Source: an uncultured Flavonifractor sp. (GTDB lineage: Bacteria; Bacillota; Clostridia; Oscillospirales; Oscillospiraceae). Taken from it: a DNA stretch of 51,149 nucleotides. The stretch covers positions 1-51,149 of the forward strand of contig CANDFO010000011.1 of the NCBI GenBank assembly GCA_947384055.1, in the 5' to 3' direction. This document shows positions 8,467-14,861 of this stretch, one piece after another (position 1 is the stretch's first letter; each line of letters opens with the position of its first letter). The position numbers and the translations under genes were made by a program. Below the pieces are notes generated by a model. It ran no database searches. It was not told the DNA's origin and saw nothing but the letters and a program-made list of their open reading frames with translations.

Positions 8467-9090
8467 TCAGTTGAATTTTCCCATTGCCCTGTCCGGTCCG
8501 TCCTTTAAGAAACACTCCACGGCGTCGGCGGCCCGCCGGACTGTCTCGTCCATGACCTGCTTGTCCTCCCCCGTAAACCTGGAGAGGACCCAGTCGGCCA
8601 TGTCGTAGTCCGGGTGGGGCTTCCCGCCGACGCCGATTTTCAGGCGGGGGAAAGCCTCGGTTCCCAGATGCTGAATGATACTCTTCAGCCCGTTGTGTCC
8701 GCCGGCGGAGCCGCTTTTGCGGATGCGCAGCTTTCCCAGCGGCAGGGACACATCGTCGGAAATCACCAGTACCCGTTCCGGCGGGATTTTATAAAACCGC
8801 GCGGCCTCCCCTACGGCCTCGCCGGAGAGGTTCATATAGGTCACAGGCTTCATGAGCAAAACCTTGACGCCCGCAAGCTCTACCGTATTGGTAAGCGCCC
8901 GGTGCTTCAGCCGCTGCACCGGAATCTGCTTCCGCTCGGCCAGCTCATCGATGGTCAAAAATCCCGCGTTGTGCCGGGTGTACACATACTGTTCCCCGGG
9001 ATTGCCCAGACCCACAACCAGCCATTCCGCCCCGGAACTGTTTTTTTTGCTAAAAAACACGATTTTTCCCACTTTCTCCCCACAGCGCAA
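8467..9090 (-). CDS. pth: Peptidyl-tRNA hydrolase
   Basis: Pth frees tRNA from peptidyl-tRNA released during translation. The core is complete: WLVVGLGNPG, YTRHNAGF with the catalytic His, MKPVTYMNLSG, ISDDVSLPLGKLRIRKSGSAGGHNGLKSI and the C-terminal basic lid. There is no ATG upstream of the core. The longest frame starts at TTG (9090); GTG codons at residues 7 and 11 are better placed after GGGGAGAAAG. The extra N-terminal 15-20 residues, coded partly by an A8 run, are not conserved in the family. A GC hairpin separates it from prs. Confidence 0.95.
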   Translation of the reverse strand: MRCGEKVGKIVFFSKKNSSGAEWLVVGLGNPGEQYVYTRHNAGFLTIDELAERKQIPVQRLKHRALTNTVELAGVKVLLMKPVTYMNLSGEAVGEAARFYKIPPERVLVISDDVSLPLGKLRIRKSGSAGGHNGLKSIIQHLGTEAFPRLKIGVGGKPHPDYDMADWVLSRFTGEDKQVMDETVRRAADAVECFLKDGPDRAMGKFN

Positions 9091-9092
9091 CG

Positions 9093-9115
9093 GGGGCGGA
9101 GCTCAGCTCCGCCCC
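9093..9115 (-). other. Intercistronic GC hairpin between prs and pth
   Basis: GGGGCGGAGC and GCTCCGCCCC pair around a TCA loop. It has no T-run and lies immediately upstream of the possible pth starts, so it may affect message processing or pth translation rather than end transcription. Confidence 0.45.
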
Positions 9116-9143
9116 TGTGGACGCTTTCTCGGAACAGTTAATA

Positions 9144-10100
9144 TTATATAAACAGCTTGGATACGGAGATCTCCTCGTAAATACGCTCAATGGCTTCCGC
9201 GAAGAGATGCGCCACCGACAGGTATTTGATCTTGGAGCAGTTCACGCCGGGCCGGGGCGGTACGGTATCCAGGAAAATCACCTCTTCAATCACGCTCTTC
9301 TCAATCCGCTCCACCGCCGGGCCGGAGAGAACGCCGTGGCTGGCACAGGCATACACCTTAGTGGCTCCGCCCAGCTCCACCAGGGCCTGAGCCGCGCCGC
9401 ACAGGGACCCGCCGGTGTCCACCATGTCGTCAAACAAAATTACCCGCTTGCCTTTTACCTCGCCGATGATGTTCATAACCTCGGAGGAATTGGCCTTCTG
9501 GCGGCGCTTGTCCACAATGGCCAGGGACATGCCCAGCTTCTGGGCAAAGGCCCGGGCCCGGGCCACGCTGCCCACGTCGGGGGAGACGACCATGACGTCG
9601 TCCTGGTCGGCGAAACGGGCGTGGAAATACTCGGTAAAGATGGGGTTGCCCAGCAGATTGTCCACGGGGATATCAAAGAAGCCCTGAATCTGGGAGGCGT
9701 GCAGATCCATGGTCAGCACCCGGTCGGCGCCCGCGCGGGTGATGAGATTGGCCACCAGCTTGGCGGAGATGGGGTCCCGGGGCTTGGTTTTCCGGTCCTG
9801 ACGGGCGTAGCCGAAATAGGGGACCACGGCGGTAATCCGTCCGGCAGAGGCCCGCTTCAGCGCGTCGATGATGATAAGCATCTCCATCAGGTTGTCGTTG
9901 ACAGGGGAACAGGTGGACTGAACCACAAATACGTCGGAGCCCCGAACGGTCTCATAAATGGAGACGAAATTTTCGCCGTCGGAGAAAGCCCCCACCTCCG
10001 CGTTGCCCAGAACCGTACCCAGCTCCCTGCAGATGGCATCCGCCAGGGGACGGTTGGAATTGCCGGAAAAGATTTTGATATCCTTGCCGTGTGCGATCAT
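9144..10100 (-). CDS. prs: Ribose-phosphate pyrophosphokinase
   Basis: A 318-residue PRPP synthetase, which makes 5-phosphoribosyl diphosphate from ribose-5-P and ATP for nucleotide, His and Trp synthesis. Visible features: IKIFSGNSNRPLA at the N-terminus, VVQSTCSPVNDNLMEML, YARQDRK in the ATP loop, DLHASQIQGFFDIPVDN, the KRR flexible loop (VDKRRQ), and the PRPP-binding VILFDDMVDTGGSL near 220-235. Full length, class I. It lies 60 bp downstream of glmU in the usual Firmicute order. Confidence 0.97.
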   Translation of the reverse strand: MIAHGKDIKIFSGNSNRPLADAICRELGTVLGNAEVGAFSDGENFVSIYETVRGSDVFVVQSTCSPVNDNLMEMLIIIDALKRASAGRITAVVPYFGYARQDRKTKPRDPISAKLVANLITRAGADRVLTMDLHASQIQGFFDIPVDNLLGNPIFTEYFHARFADQDDVMVVSPDVGSVARARAFAQKLGMSLAIVDKRRQKANSSEVMNIIGEVKGKRVILFDDMVDTGGSLCGAAQALVELGGATKVYACASHGVLSGPAVERIEKSVIEEVIFLDTVPPRPGVNCSKIKYLSVAHLFAEAIERIYEEISVSKLFI

Positions 10101-10160
10101 AGTTTTGACATCCTCTCCTTATATTTACCCGCTTCGCCGCGGGTATTTCCCGGGGGTCGC

Positions 10161-11360
10161 CTATTTCAGCCGCCTGCCCCGCCGCCGCTTGGCGGCCCAC
10201 TGCTTTTTGACAATCTGCATGCTCCGGGCGATGGCCAGAGAATCGGCGGGGACCTCGTCGGTAATGGTGCTCCCCGCGGCGGTATAGGCCCCGTCGCCCA
10301 CCTTTACCGGGGCCACCAGGTTGGTGTTGCAGCCGATAAAGGCATTGTCCCCAATGGTGGTGCGGAATTTGGTGGCCCCGTCATAATTGACCGTTACCGT
10401 GCCGCAGCCGAAATTGACCTTCTGCCCCACGTCGGAATCCCCCACATAGGTCAGGTGGGAAATTTTTGTCTCCGCGCCGATGACAGAGTTTTTCAGCTCC
10501 ACAAAGTCTCCCACCTTGACGCCGGCCCCCACATGGCAGTCCGGCCGTATGTAGGCAAAGGGTCCGATTTTGGCCCCGGCCTCCACGGTGCTCTCATTGA
10601 GCTGAGATTGATTCACCGTCACATGGTCCCCGATGATGCAGTCCCGGATCATGGTGTGCGGGCCAATTTCGCAGTCCCTGCCCAGGAAGCACTCCCCCCG
10701 CAGAATGACGCCGGGGAGAAGCACCGTGCCCGCCCCCGCCTTGACCCTGGGTCCCGCGTAGCAGGTAGCGGCGTCCATCAGCCGCACCCCCTGCTCCATC
10801 AGGCGCTGGGCGCCATACTGCCGGACCGTCTGCTCCGCCTCCAGCCGGCCCCGAGGTCCGGCCCGGACGGGGCTGAAGCTCTGTTCCCAGGCGCTCCGGC
10901 CGCTGATTCTGTCGGCTTTTTCCCGCAGGGCGTCCTCCAGCCCGGCTCCCTCAGACAGGGCCCGGGCCAGTGCCGCGGCCTCTGCCCGGTATATGCCGCA
11001 GTCCTGGCTGCCCGCAAGTCCGGCATCGCCGCCCTCCGTCAGCTGCCGGGCGCCCTCCCAGGACAGGAGCACCGGCCGGGTAATGACCACGGTCTTTCCC
11101 TCCAGCTCCTGCAAAAATCCGGTAAGCTGCTCAACCGCGTCGGCGCTGCCGTTGGTGACGAACCGCGTCCCCTCCGGAAAGCAGGGCTCCGCCTTCTCCT
11201 GGTCCTCCCCGTGGCATACCACAAAAAACCGGTCTGTTCCCGCGTCCTCCAGCGCCTGAGCCAGCCACAGGGCGGCGGGATCGAACAAAAGCTCCTCCAG
11301 CATCCGGCTGGTCTGTCCCTCCTCCCGGGGAAGGAAAATGACCGCGCCTGTCTGTGCCAT
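10161..11360 (-). CDS. glmU: GlmU homologue with intact acetyltransferase half and degenerate uridyltransferase half
   Basis: GlmU normally makes UDP-GlcNAc by acetylating glucosamine-1-P (C-terminal left-handed beta helix) and adding UMP (N-terminal domain). Here the C-terminal half (from about residue 200) is typical: GPFAYIRPD, KISHLTYVGDSDVG with catalytic His near 302, GCGTVTVNYDG near 318-328, FIGCNTNLVAPV and AAGSTITDEVPADSLAIAR. The N-terminal 190 residues lack the nucleotide signature LAAGxGTRM, the following PK and the metal-binding GDxPL; instead it begins GAVIFLPREEGQTSRM. Total length is 399 against about 455 in typical GlmU. The symbol rests on context and the C-terminal domain; uridyltransfer probably depends on another enzyme. 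Confidence 0.85.
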   Translation of the reverse strand: MAQTGAVIFLPREEGQTSRMLEELLFDPAALWLAQALEDAGTDRFFVVCHGEDQEKAEPCFPEGTRFVTNGSADAVEQLTGFLQELEGKTVVITRPVLLSWEGARQLTEGGDAGLAGSQDCGIYRAEAAALARALSEGAGLEDALREKADRISGRSAWEQSFSPVRAGPRGRLEAEQTVRQYGAQRLMEQGVRLMDAATCYAGPRVKAGAGTVLLPGVILRGECFLGRDCEIGPHTMIRDCIIGDHVTVNQSQLNESTVEAGAKIGPFAYIRPDCHVGAGVKVGDFVELKNSVIGAETKISHLTYVGDSDVGQKVNFGCGTVTVNYDGATKFRTTIGDNAFIGCNTNLVAPVKVGDGAYTAAGSTITDEVPADSLAIARSMQIVKKQWAAKRRRGRRLK

Positions 11361-11368
11361 TTGACAGA

Positions 11369-11433
11369 CTCCTCTCCCGGAGAGGACGCTGCCGCTTTCC
11401 GCCTGCCGCAGGCGGGCGACGTCGGTCCTCTCC
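11369..11433 (-). promoter_or_regulatory. glmU leader with competing hairpins over the ribosome binding site
   Basis: On the minus strand the leader carries GGAGAGGAC (11433-11425), then a short GC hairpin, then GTCCTCTCC (11387-11379), then GGAGAGGAG (11377-11369), which is the glmU ribosome binding site eight bases before ATG. The middle segment can pair with either flank, so two mutually exclusive folds are possible, one of which hides the ribosome binding site. Seen directly; regulation is inferred. Confidence 0.45.
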
Positions 11434-11458
11434 CCAGTGTGTTCTTTGGTTCTGATTC

Positions 11459-11464
11459 ATTATA
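11459..11464 (-). promoter_or_regulatory. Probable extended -10 promoter of the glmU operon
   Basis: On the minus strand TGATATAAT gives a perfect -10 hexamer with a TG extension, about 100 bases upstream of glmU. No good -35 is seen 17 bases upstream. Confidence 0.45.
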
Positions 11465-11602
11465 TCAAAGGACCTGTAAAAATGCACCGGAAATTTCAAA
11501 AAAACAGCCAACTTTCTTTGGTTTATATAGTATGTATAATTTCTCTTGAGATATCCCGCTCGCTTTGTGCAAAACCGAGAAAATAGACCGCAAGCTAAAA
11601 AA

Positions 11603-12089
11603 GGAAGCACGGCATGACCGTGCTTCCCCAGCCTGTCGAAACACTTCCCCCACGGGAAGGCCTCGCAGAGTTTTGCCGCCCGAAGGCGGCAAAACAAAGT
11701 CGAAATTGGTCATTTTCGGGGACATGTGCCTCGAAAATGACACTTCTCGGCCTGCAAGTGTACCCAAAGGGTGCGCGCAGCAGGCCGTATCCCCTTTGTC
11801 GAAAAAGGCCAGAGACCTTTTTCGACAAGCTCAGGAAGCACGGCATAGCCGTGCTTCCTGAGCTTGTCGAAACACTTCCCCCACGGGAAAGCCTCGCAAA
11901 GTTTTGCCGCCCGAAAGCGGCAAAATAAAGTCGAAATTGGTCATTTTCGGGGACATGTGCCTCGAAAATGACACTGCTCGGCCTGCAAGTGTGCCCAAAG
12001 GGTGCGCGCGGCAGGCCGTATCCCTTTTGTCGAAAAAGGCCAGAGACCTTTTTCGACAAGCTCAGGAAGCACGGCATAACCGTGCTTCC
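11603..12089. repeat. Hairpin-rich 205-bp element, two tandem copies with three flanking palindromes
   Basis: A 25-base palindrome (GGAAGCACGGCAT, two or three variable bases, then the complement) occurs at 11603-11627, 11834-11858 and 12065-12089, exactly 231 bases apart. Between them lie two 206-base elements (11628-11833 and 11859-12064). Each begins near CTTGTCGAAA or CCTGTCGAAA and ends TTTTTCGACAAGCTCA, an inverted match, and contains stem-loops: TTTTGCCGCC/GGCGGCAAAA, GTCATTTTCG/CGAAAATGAC, GGCCTGC/GCAGGCC and GTCGAAAAAGG/CCTTTTTCGAC. Further copies lie at 21588 and 27355. This fills the gap between glmU and the acetyltransferase gene. Confidence 0.88.
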
Positions 12090-12097
12090 TTTCTGCG

Positions 12098-12724
12098 TTA
12101 CGTCAAGCGGCTGATGTCGCCGGCTTGAATCGTGCTCCAATTGGCGGCAATGCGCTCCACCGGCCAGTTCCACCACTGTAATGCCAGCAGCCCGGCAATT
12201 ACAGGCTCGCTAAAGCGTTTACGGATGGGCTTTGCCGGGACACCGCCCACAATGGTGTACGGCGGCACATCCTTTGTTACAACGGCTCGCGTGCCAATGA
12301 CCGCTCCGTCGCCGATGGTCACGCCCGCCATGACGACCGCCTCATAGCCAATCCAGACATCGTTTCCGATTACGATATCCCCCTTGTTGTCCCATGCCCG
12401 GGGAATCTCTTCCACGCCGATGCCCCACTCCTCAAAGAAAACGGGAAAGGGATAGGTGGACAGGCTGCCCAGCGCGTGGTTGGCGCTGTTAAACAGGAAT
12501 TTCGCGCCGCAGGCGATGGAGCAGAAGTTGCCGATGGACAGCCGCTCGTGGTTGACGGGATAGTGATAGAGGACATTGTTTTTCTGAAAGTCCCTGGGGT
12601 CGTGGACGAAATCATCATAGGTTGTGTACTCACCGACGGTTATGGCGGGGTCCGTCACCACGTTTTGCAGATAGACGGTGCTGTGCCCCTGAGAGCGCGG
12701 ATAAATTTTCCACTGCGGGATCAT
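12098..12724 (-). CDS. Vat/CatB-type xenobiotic O-acetyltransferase
   Basis: A 208-residue hexapeptide-repeat acetyltransferase. The ATG at 12724 follows AGGAGG by seven bases, so the upstream extension of the frame is discarded. Family marks: MIPQWKIYPRSQG start, SIGNFCSIACGAKFLFNSANH with the catalytic His near 83, STYPF, then GDIVIGNDVWIGYEAVVMAGVTIGDGAVIGTRAVVTKDVPPYTIVGGVPAKPIRKRF shown here as the left-handed helix and its C-terminal cap, and the tryptophan-rich LQWWNWPVE tail. Relatives acetylate streptogramin A or chloramphenicol, so this is a resistance candidate, but some relatives act on other substrates. It lies beside repeat elements, 121 bp after the HD gene. Confidence 0.85.
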   Translation of the reverse strand: MIPQWKIYPRSQGHSTVYLQNVVTDPAITVGEYTTYDDFVHDPRDFQKNNVLYHYPVNHERLSIGNFCSIACGAKFLFNSANHALGSLSTYPFPVFFEEWGIGVEEIPRAWDNKGDIVIGNDVWIGYEAVVMAGVTIGDGAVIGTRAVVTKDVPPYTIVGGVPAKPIRKRFSEPVIAGLLALQWWNWPVERIAANWSTIQAGDISRLT

Positions 12725-12845
12725 CTGAAAACCTCCTGAATCGTGTTTTACTGTGTGACGATCCCGCCGGAGGCAATGCAGAGCTTCACGCATACCACCT
12801 CGCATAAACATAATGTCAGCCGGTATTTCCGCCCCCCGGGGCGGG

Positions 12846-13328
12846 TCAGCCCAGCACGACGCGGCACATCCTCAGACGGCGCCAAATCCGCAGCACCTCG
12901 GCAATGGCGCAGATCTTGTCGGCCAGACAGACTGCGAAGGCCTCTCCGCTGCGGGGCCTCCGCACGGCGATGGGCCACATGTGGGCGAGAATAATGTTCT
13001 CCTCTTTGGCGGACAGCCCGCCGCACAGAGCCGCGGCGTTTCTGGCCGCCGCCACCGGGTGAGCAAAACACTGGCGGTAAGAGCGGAGAGTATGCGGATC
13101 ATAGAGATATAAATCGTGCAGCAGACCGCCTCTGGCGGCGGCGCGGCAGTCCATGCCCCACCGCCGCGCCAGGCGGAAGGCCATATAGGATACAAATACC
13201 GAGTGCTCATAGCAGGAGACCCCCGGATGGTGGCGGATCGTCCGCATGGAGCGCACCTCGTCGGAATGAAGCAGGTCGTCCACACATGCGCAGTAACTGC
13301 GCCAATTGGTTTCGTTCCAGAATATCAC
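12846..13328 (-). CDS. HD-domain phosphohydrolase
   Basis: A 160-residue single-domain HD protein. Metal-binding residues expected for the fold are present: His in YEHSVFVSYMAFRLA, the HD pair in GGLLHDLYLYD, a later His in CFAHPVAAARNA and Asp in CLADKICAIAEVL. Proteins of this size and layout are common in Clostridia and are annotated only as HD hydrolases; the substrate is unknown. It has its own promoter (13355-13383), divergent from the GntR operon. Confidence 0.85.
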   Translation of the reverse strand: MIFWNETNWRSYCACVDDLLHSDEVRSMRTIRHHPGVSCYEHSVFVSYMAFRLARRWGMDCRAAARGGLLHDLYLYDPHTLRSYRQCFAHPVAAARNAAALCGGLSAKEENIILAHMWPIAVRRPRSGEAFAVCLADKICAIAEVLRIWRRLRMCRVVLG

Positions 13329-13354
13329 AGGAGCCGCCCCCTTTTTCGCTGCCC

Positions 13355-13383
13355 ATTATACGCCCCTTCCTGCCGCTTGTCAC
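13355..13383 (-). promoter_or_regulatory. Promoter of the HD gene
   Basis: On the minus strand GTGACA and TATAAT are separated by 17 bases, ending about 27 bases before the HD start codon. Confidence 0.6.
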
Positions 13384-13444
13384 GGGAAAAAATATGGAAC
13401 TTAGAAAAACATCATAAATTCTTAAAAACTTCCCCGGCCGGTCT

Positions 13445-13478
13445 GTGTATACTAAGCGTACTAAGGCACGTAATACAC
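13445..13478 (+). promoter_or_regulatory. Candidate operator/promoter of the GntR-ABC operon
   Basis: GTGTAT and ATACAC form an inverted repeat 22 bases apart, enclosing a TATACT -10 (13448-13453) and two direct copies of TACTAAG (13450 and 13459). YtrA-type regulators usually bind inverted repeats at their own promoters. A GC-rich stem (about 13487-13520) follows in the leader. Confidence 0.4.
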
Positions 13479-13572
13479 CCAGGGCCGCCCCCCGCCCCTT
13501 AAAACGCGGGGCCGGGGCGCGGCCGCTTGCCTGTGGACAGCCATTCCAGTACTCCACAAGGAGGAATTGCCG

Positions 13573-13962
13573 ATGATTTCGCTCAACTACCGGGATGCCC
13601 GCCCCATCTATGAGCAGGTGAAGGACGGCCTGCGCCATCTGGTCGTTACCGGCGGACTTCAGGCGGGGGATAAGCTCCCGTCGGTGCGCGCCCTGGCCAC
13701 GGCGCTGGCCATCAACCCCAACACGATTCAGCGGGCCTATGAGTCCCTGGAATCGGAGGGGTATCTGTACACGGTGGCGGGGAAGGGCTCCTTCGCCTCT
13801 CCCCAGGACGGGGTAGACCCGGCCCGGCGGGAGGCCCTGCTGGTGCAGTTCGACACCTCCGCGGCGGAGCTGCTGTTTCTGGGCATGACCGCGGAAGAGC
13901 TGGCCCGGCGCCTGCGCCGGGCGGAACGGCCCCAGGGCGGCGGAGAGGAGGATGTCCCGTGA
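13573..13962 (+). CDS. YtrA-subfamily GntR transcription regulator
   Basis: A 129-residue regulator. ATG at 13573 is preferred to the TTG at 13567 because AGGAGG lies eight bases upstream. The winged helix is typical (DARPIYEQVKDGLRHLVVTGGLQAGDKLPSVRALATALAINPNTIQRAYESLESEGYLYTVAGKGSF is the region, residues 8-75) and only a short C-terminal helix follows, as in the YtrA subfamily. Such proteins repress the ABC operon they precede, often in response to cell-wall stress or antibiotics. The stop overlaps the ATPase start by four bases (GTGA). Confidence 0.93.
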   Translation: MISLNYRDARPIYEQVKDGLRHLVVTGGLQAGDKLPSVRALATALAINPNTIQRAYESLESEGYLYTVAGKGSFASPQDGVDPARREALLVQFDTSAAELLFLGMTAEELARRLRRAERPQGGGEEDVP

Positions 13963-14861
13963 TAGATGTAAGAGATGTTGTGAAAACCTTTGAGGGCTTC
14001 CGGGCGCTGGACGGCCTGTCCATGCGTGTGCCCAAAGGCGCCATTTACGGCCTTGTGGGTCCCAACGGCGCGGGCAAGTCCACCATTCTGCGCCATATCA
14101 CGGGGGTATACCGCCCGGACGCCGGAGAGATTCTGGTGGGCGGCATGCCGGTCTATGAGAATCCCGCCGCCAAGGTGCGCATTGCCGGAATCCCCGACGA
14201 GCTGTACTATTTCCTCTCTGACTCCACCCAGGATATGATGCGCTTTTACCGGGGCATCTACCCCCGGTTTGACCCGGTCCGGTATCAGGCACTGAAGGAT
14301 GTTTTTACCACAGTGAACGAAAAGCAGAGCATCCGCCGCCTGTCCAAGGGGATGCAGAAGCAGAGCGCCTTCTGGCTGGCCCTGTGCTGCCGGCCGGAGC
14401 TGCTGGTTCTGGACGAGCCGGTGGACGGTCTGGACCCGGTGATGCGGCGGCAGGTGTGGAGCCTGCTGATGGGAGACGTGGCGGAGCACGGCACCACGGT
14501 GCTGGTGTCCTCCCACAATCTGCGGGAGCTGGAGGATGTCTGCGACCATGTGGGCATCCTCTCCAGGGGAAAGGTCTTGGTGGAGCGGAGCCTGTCCGAC
14601 CTCCAGGAGAACGTGGTCAAGATGCAGGTGGTCTTTCAGGAGCGGGAGCTGCCCAGGCTCCCGGCCGATATGGAGGTGCTGAACGTCTCCCAGGTAGGGC
14701 GCATTCACACCCTGATTGTCCGTGGAAACGCCGTGGACGTGACCAACCGCCTGGCGGTGTATGCGCCCATTCTGATGGAGGCCCTGCCCCTGACCCTGGA
14801 GGAGATTTTTATCTACGAGCTGGGAGGTGAAGACTATGCAGTCCGTGAAATCGTGCTTTAA
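13959..14861 (+). CDS. ABC transporter ATP-binding protein
   Basis: A 300-residue ATPase starting with GTG that overlaps the regulator stop. Walker A GPNGAGKST near 33, signature RLSKGMQKQSAF near 128, Walker B LLVLDEPVDGLD near 150 and the switch His in VSSHNLRELEDVC are intact, so it should hydrolyse ATP. The C-terminal 90 residues form the extension common in YtrB/EcsA-like exporters. It is translationally coupled to the permease, whose start lies inside its last codons. Probable export or sensing of cell-envelope-active compounds; substrate unknown. Confidence 0.93.
   Translation: MIDVRDVVKTFEGFRALDGLSMRVPKGAIYGLVGPNGAGKSTILRHITGVYRPDAGEILVGGMPVYENPAAKVRIAGIPDELYYFLSDSTQDMMRFYRGIYPRFDPVRYQALKDVFTTVNEKQSIRRLSKGMQKQSAFWLALCCRPELLVLDEPVDGLDPVMRRQVWSLLMGDVAEHGTTVLVSSHNLRELEDVCDHVGILSRGKVLVERSLSDLQENVVKMQVVFQERELPRLPADMEVLNVSQVGRIHTLIVRGNAVDVTNRLAVYAPILMEALPLTLEEIFIYELGGEDYAVREIVL

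Noticed and set aside
9117..11549. Plus-strand frame of 810 codons opposite prs and glmU
   Set aside because: It runs through two real genes and their spacer, and its composition is an antisense artefact.
11603..12089. Possible CRISPR array
   Set aside because: The repeated units are 231 bases apart and the intervening sequences are near-identical, not unique spacers.
11595..12176. Open frame of 193 codons reading a 77-residue repeat through the tandem array
   Set aside because: The 231-base period is a multiple of three, so the frame stays open by chance. The conserved feature is paired stems, and the frame is not kept in the copies at 21588 and 27355.
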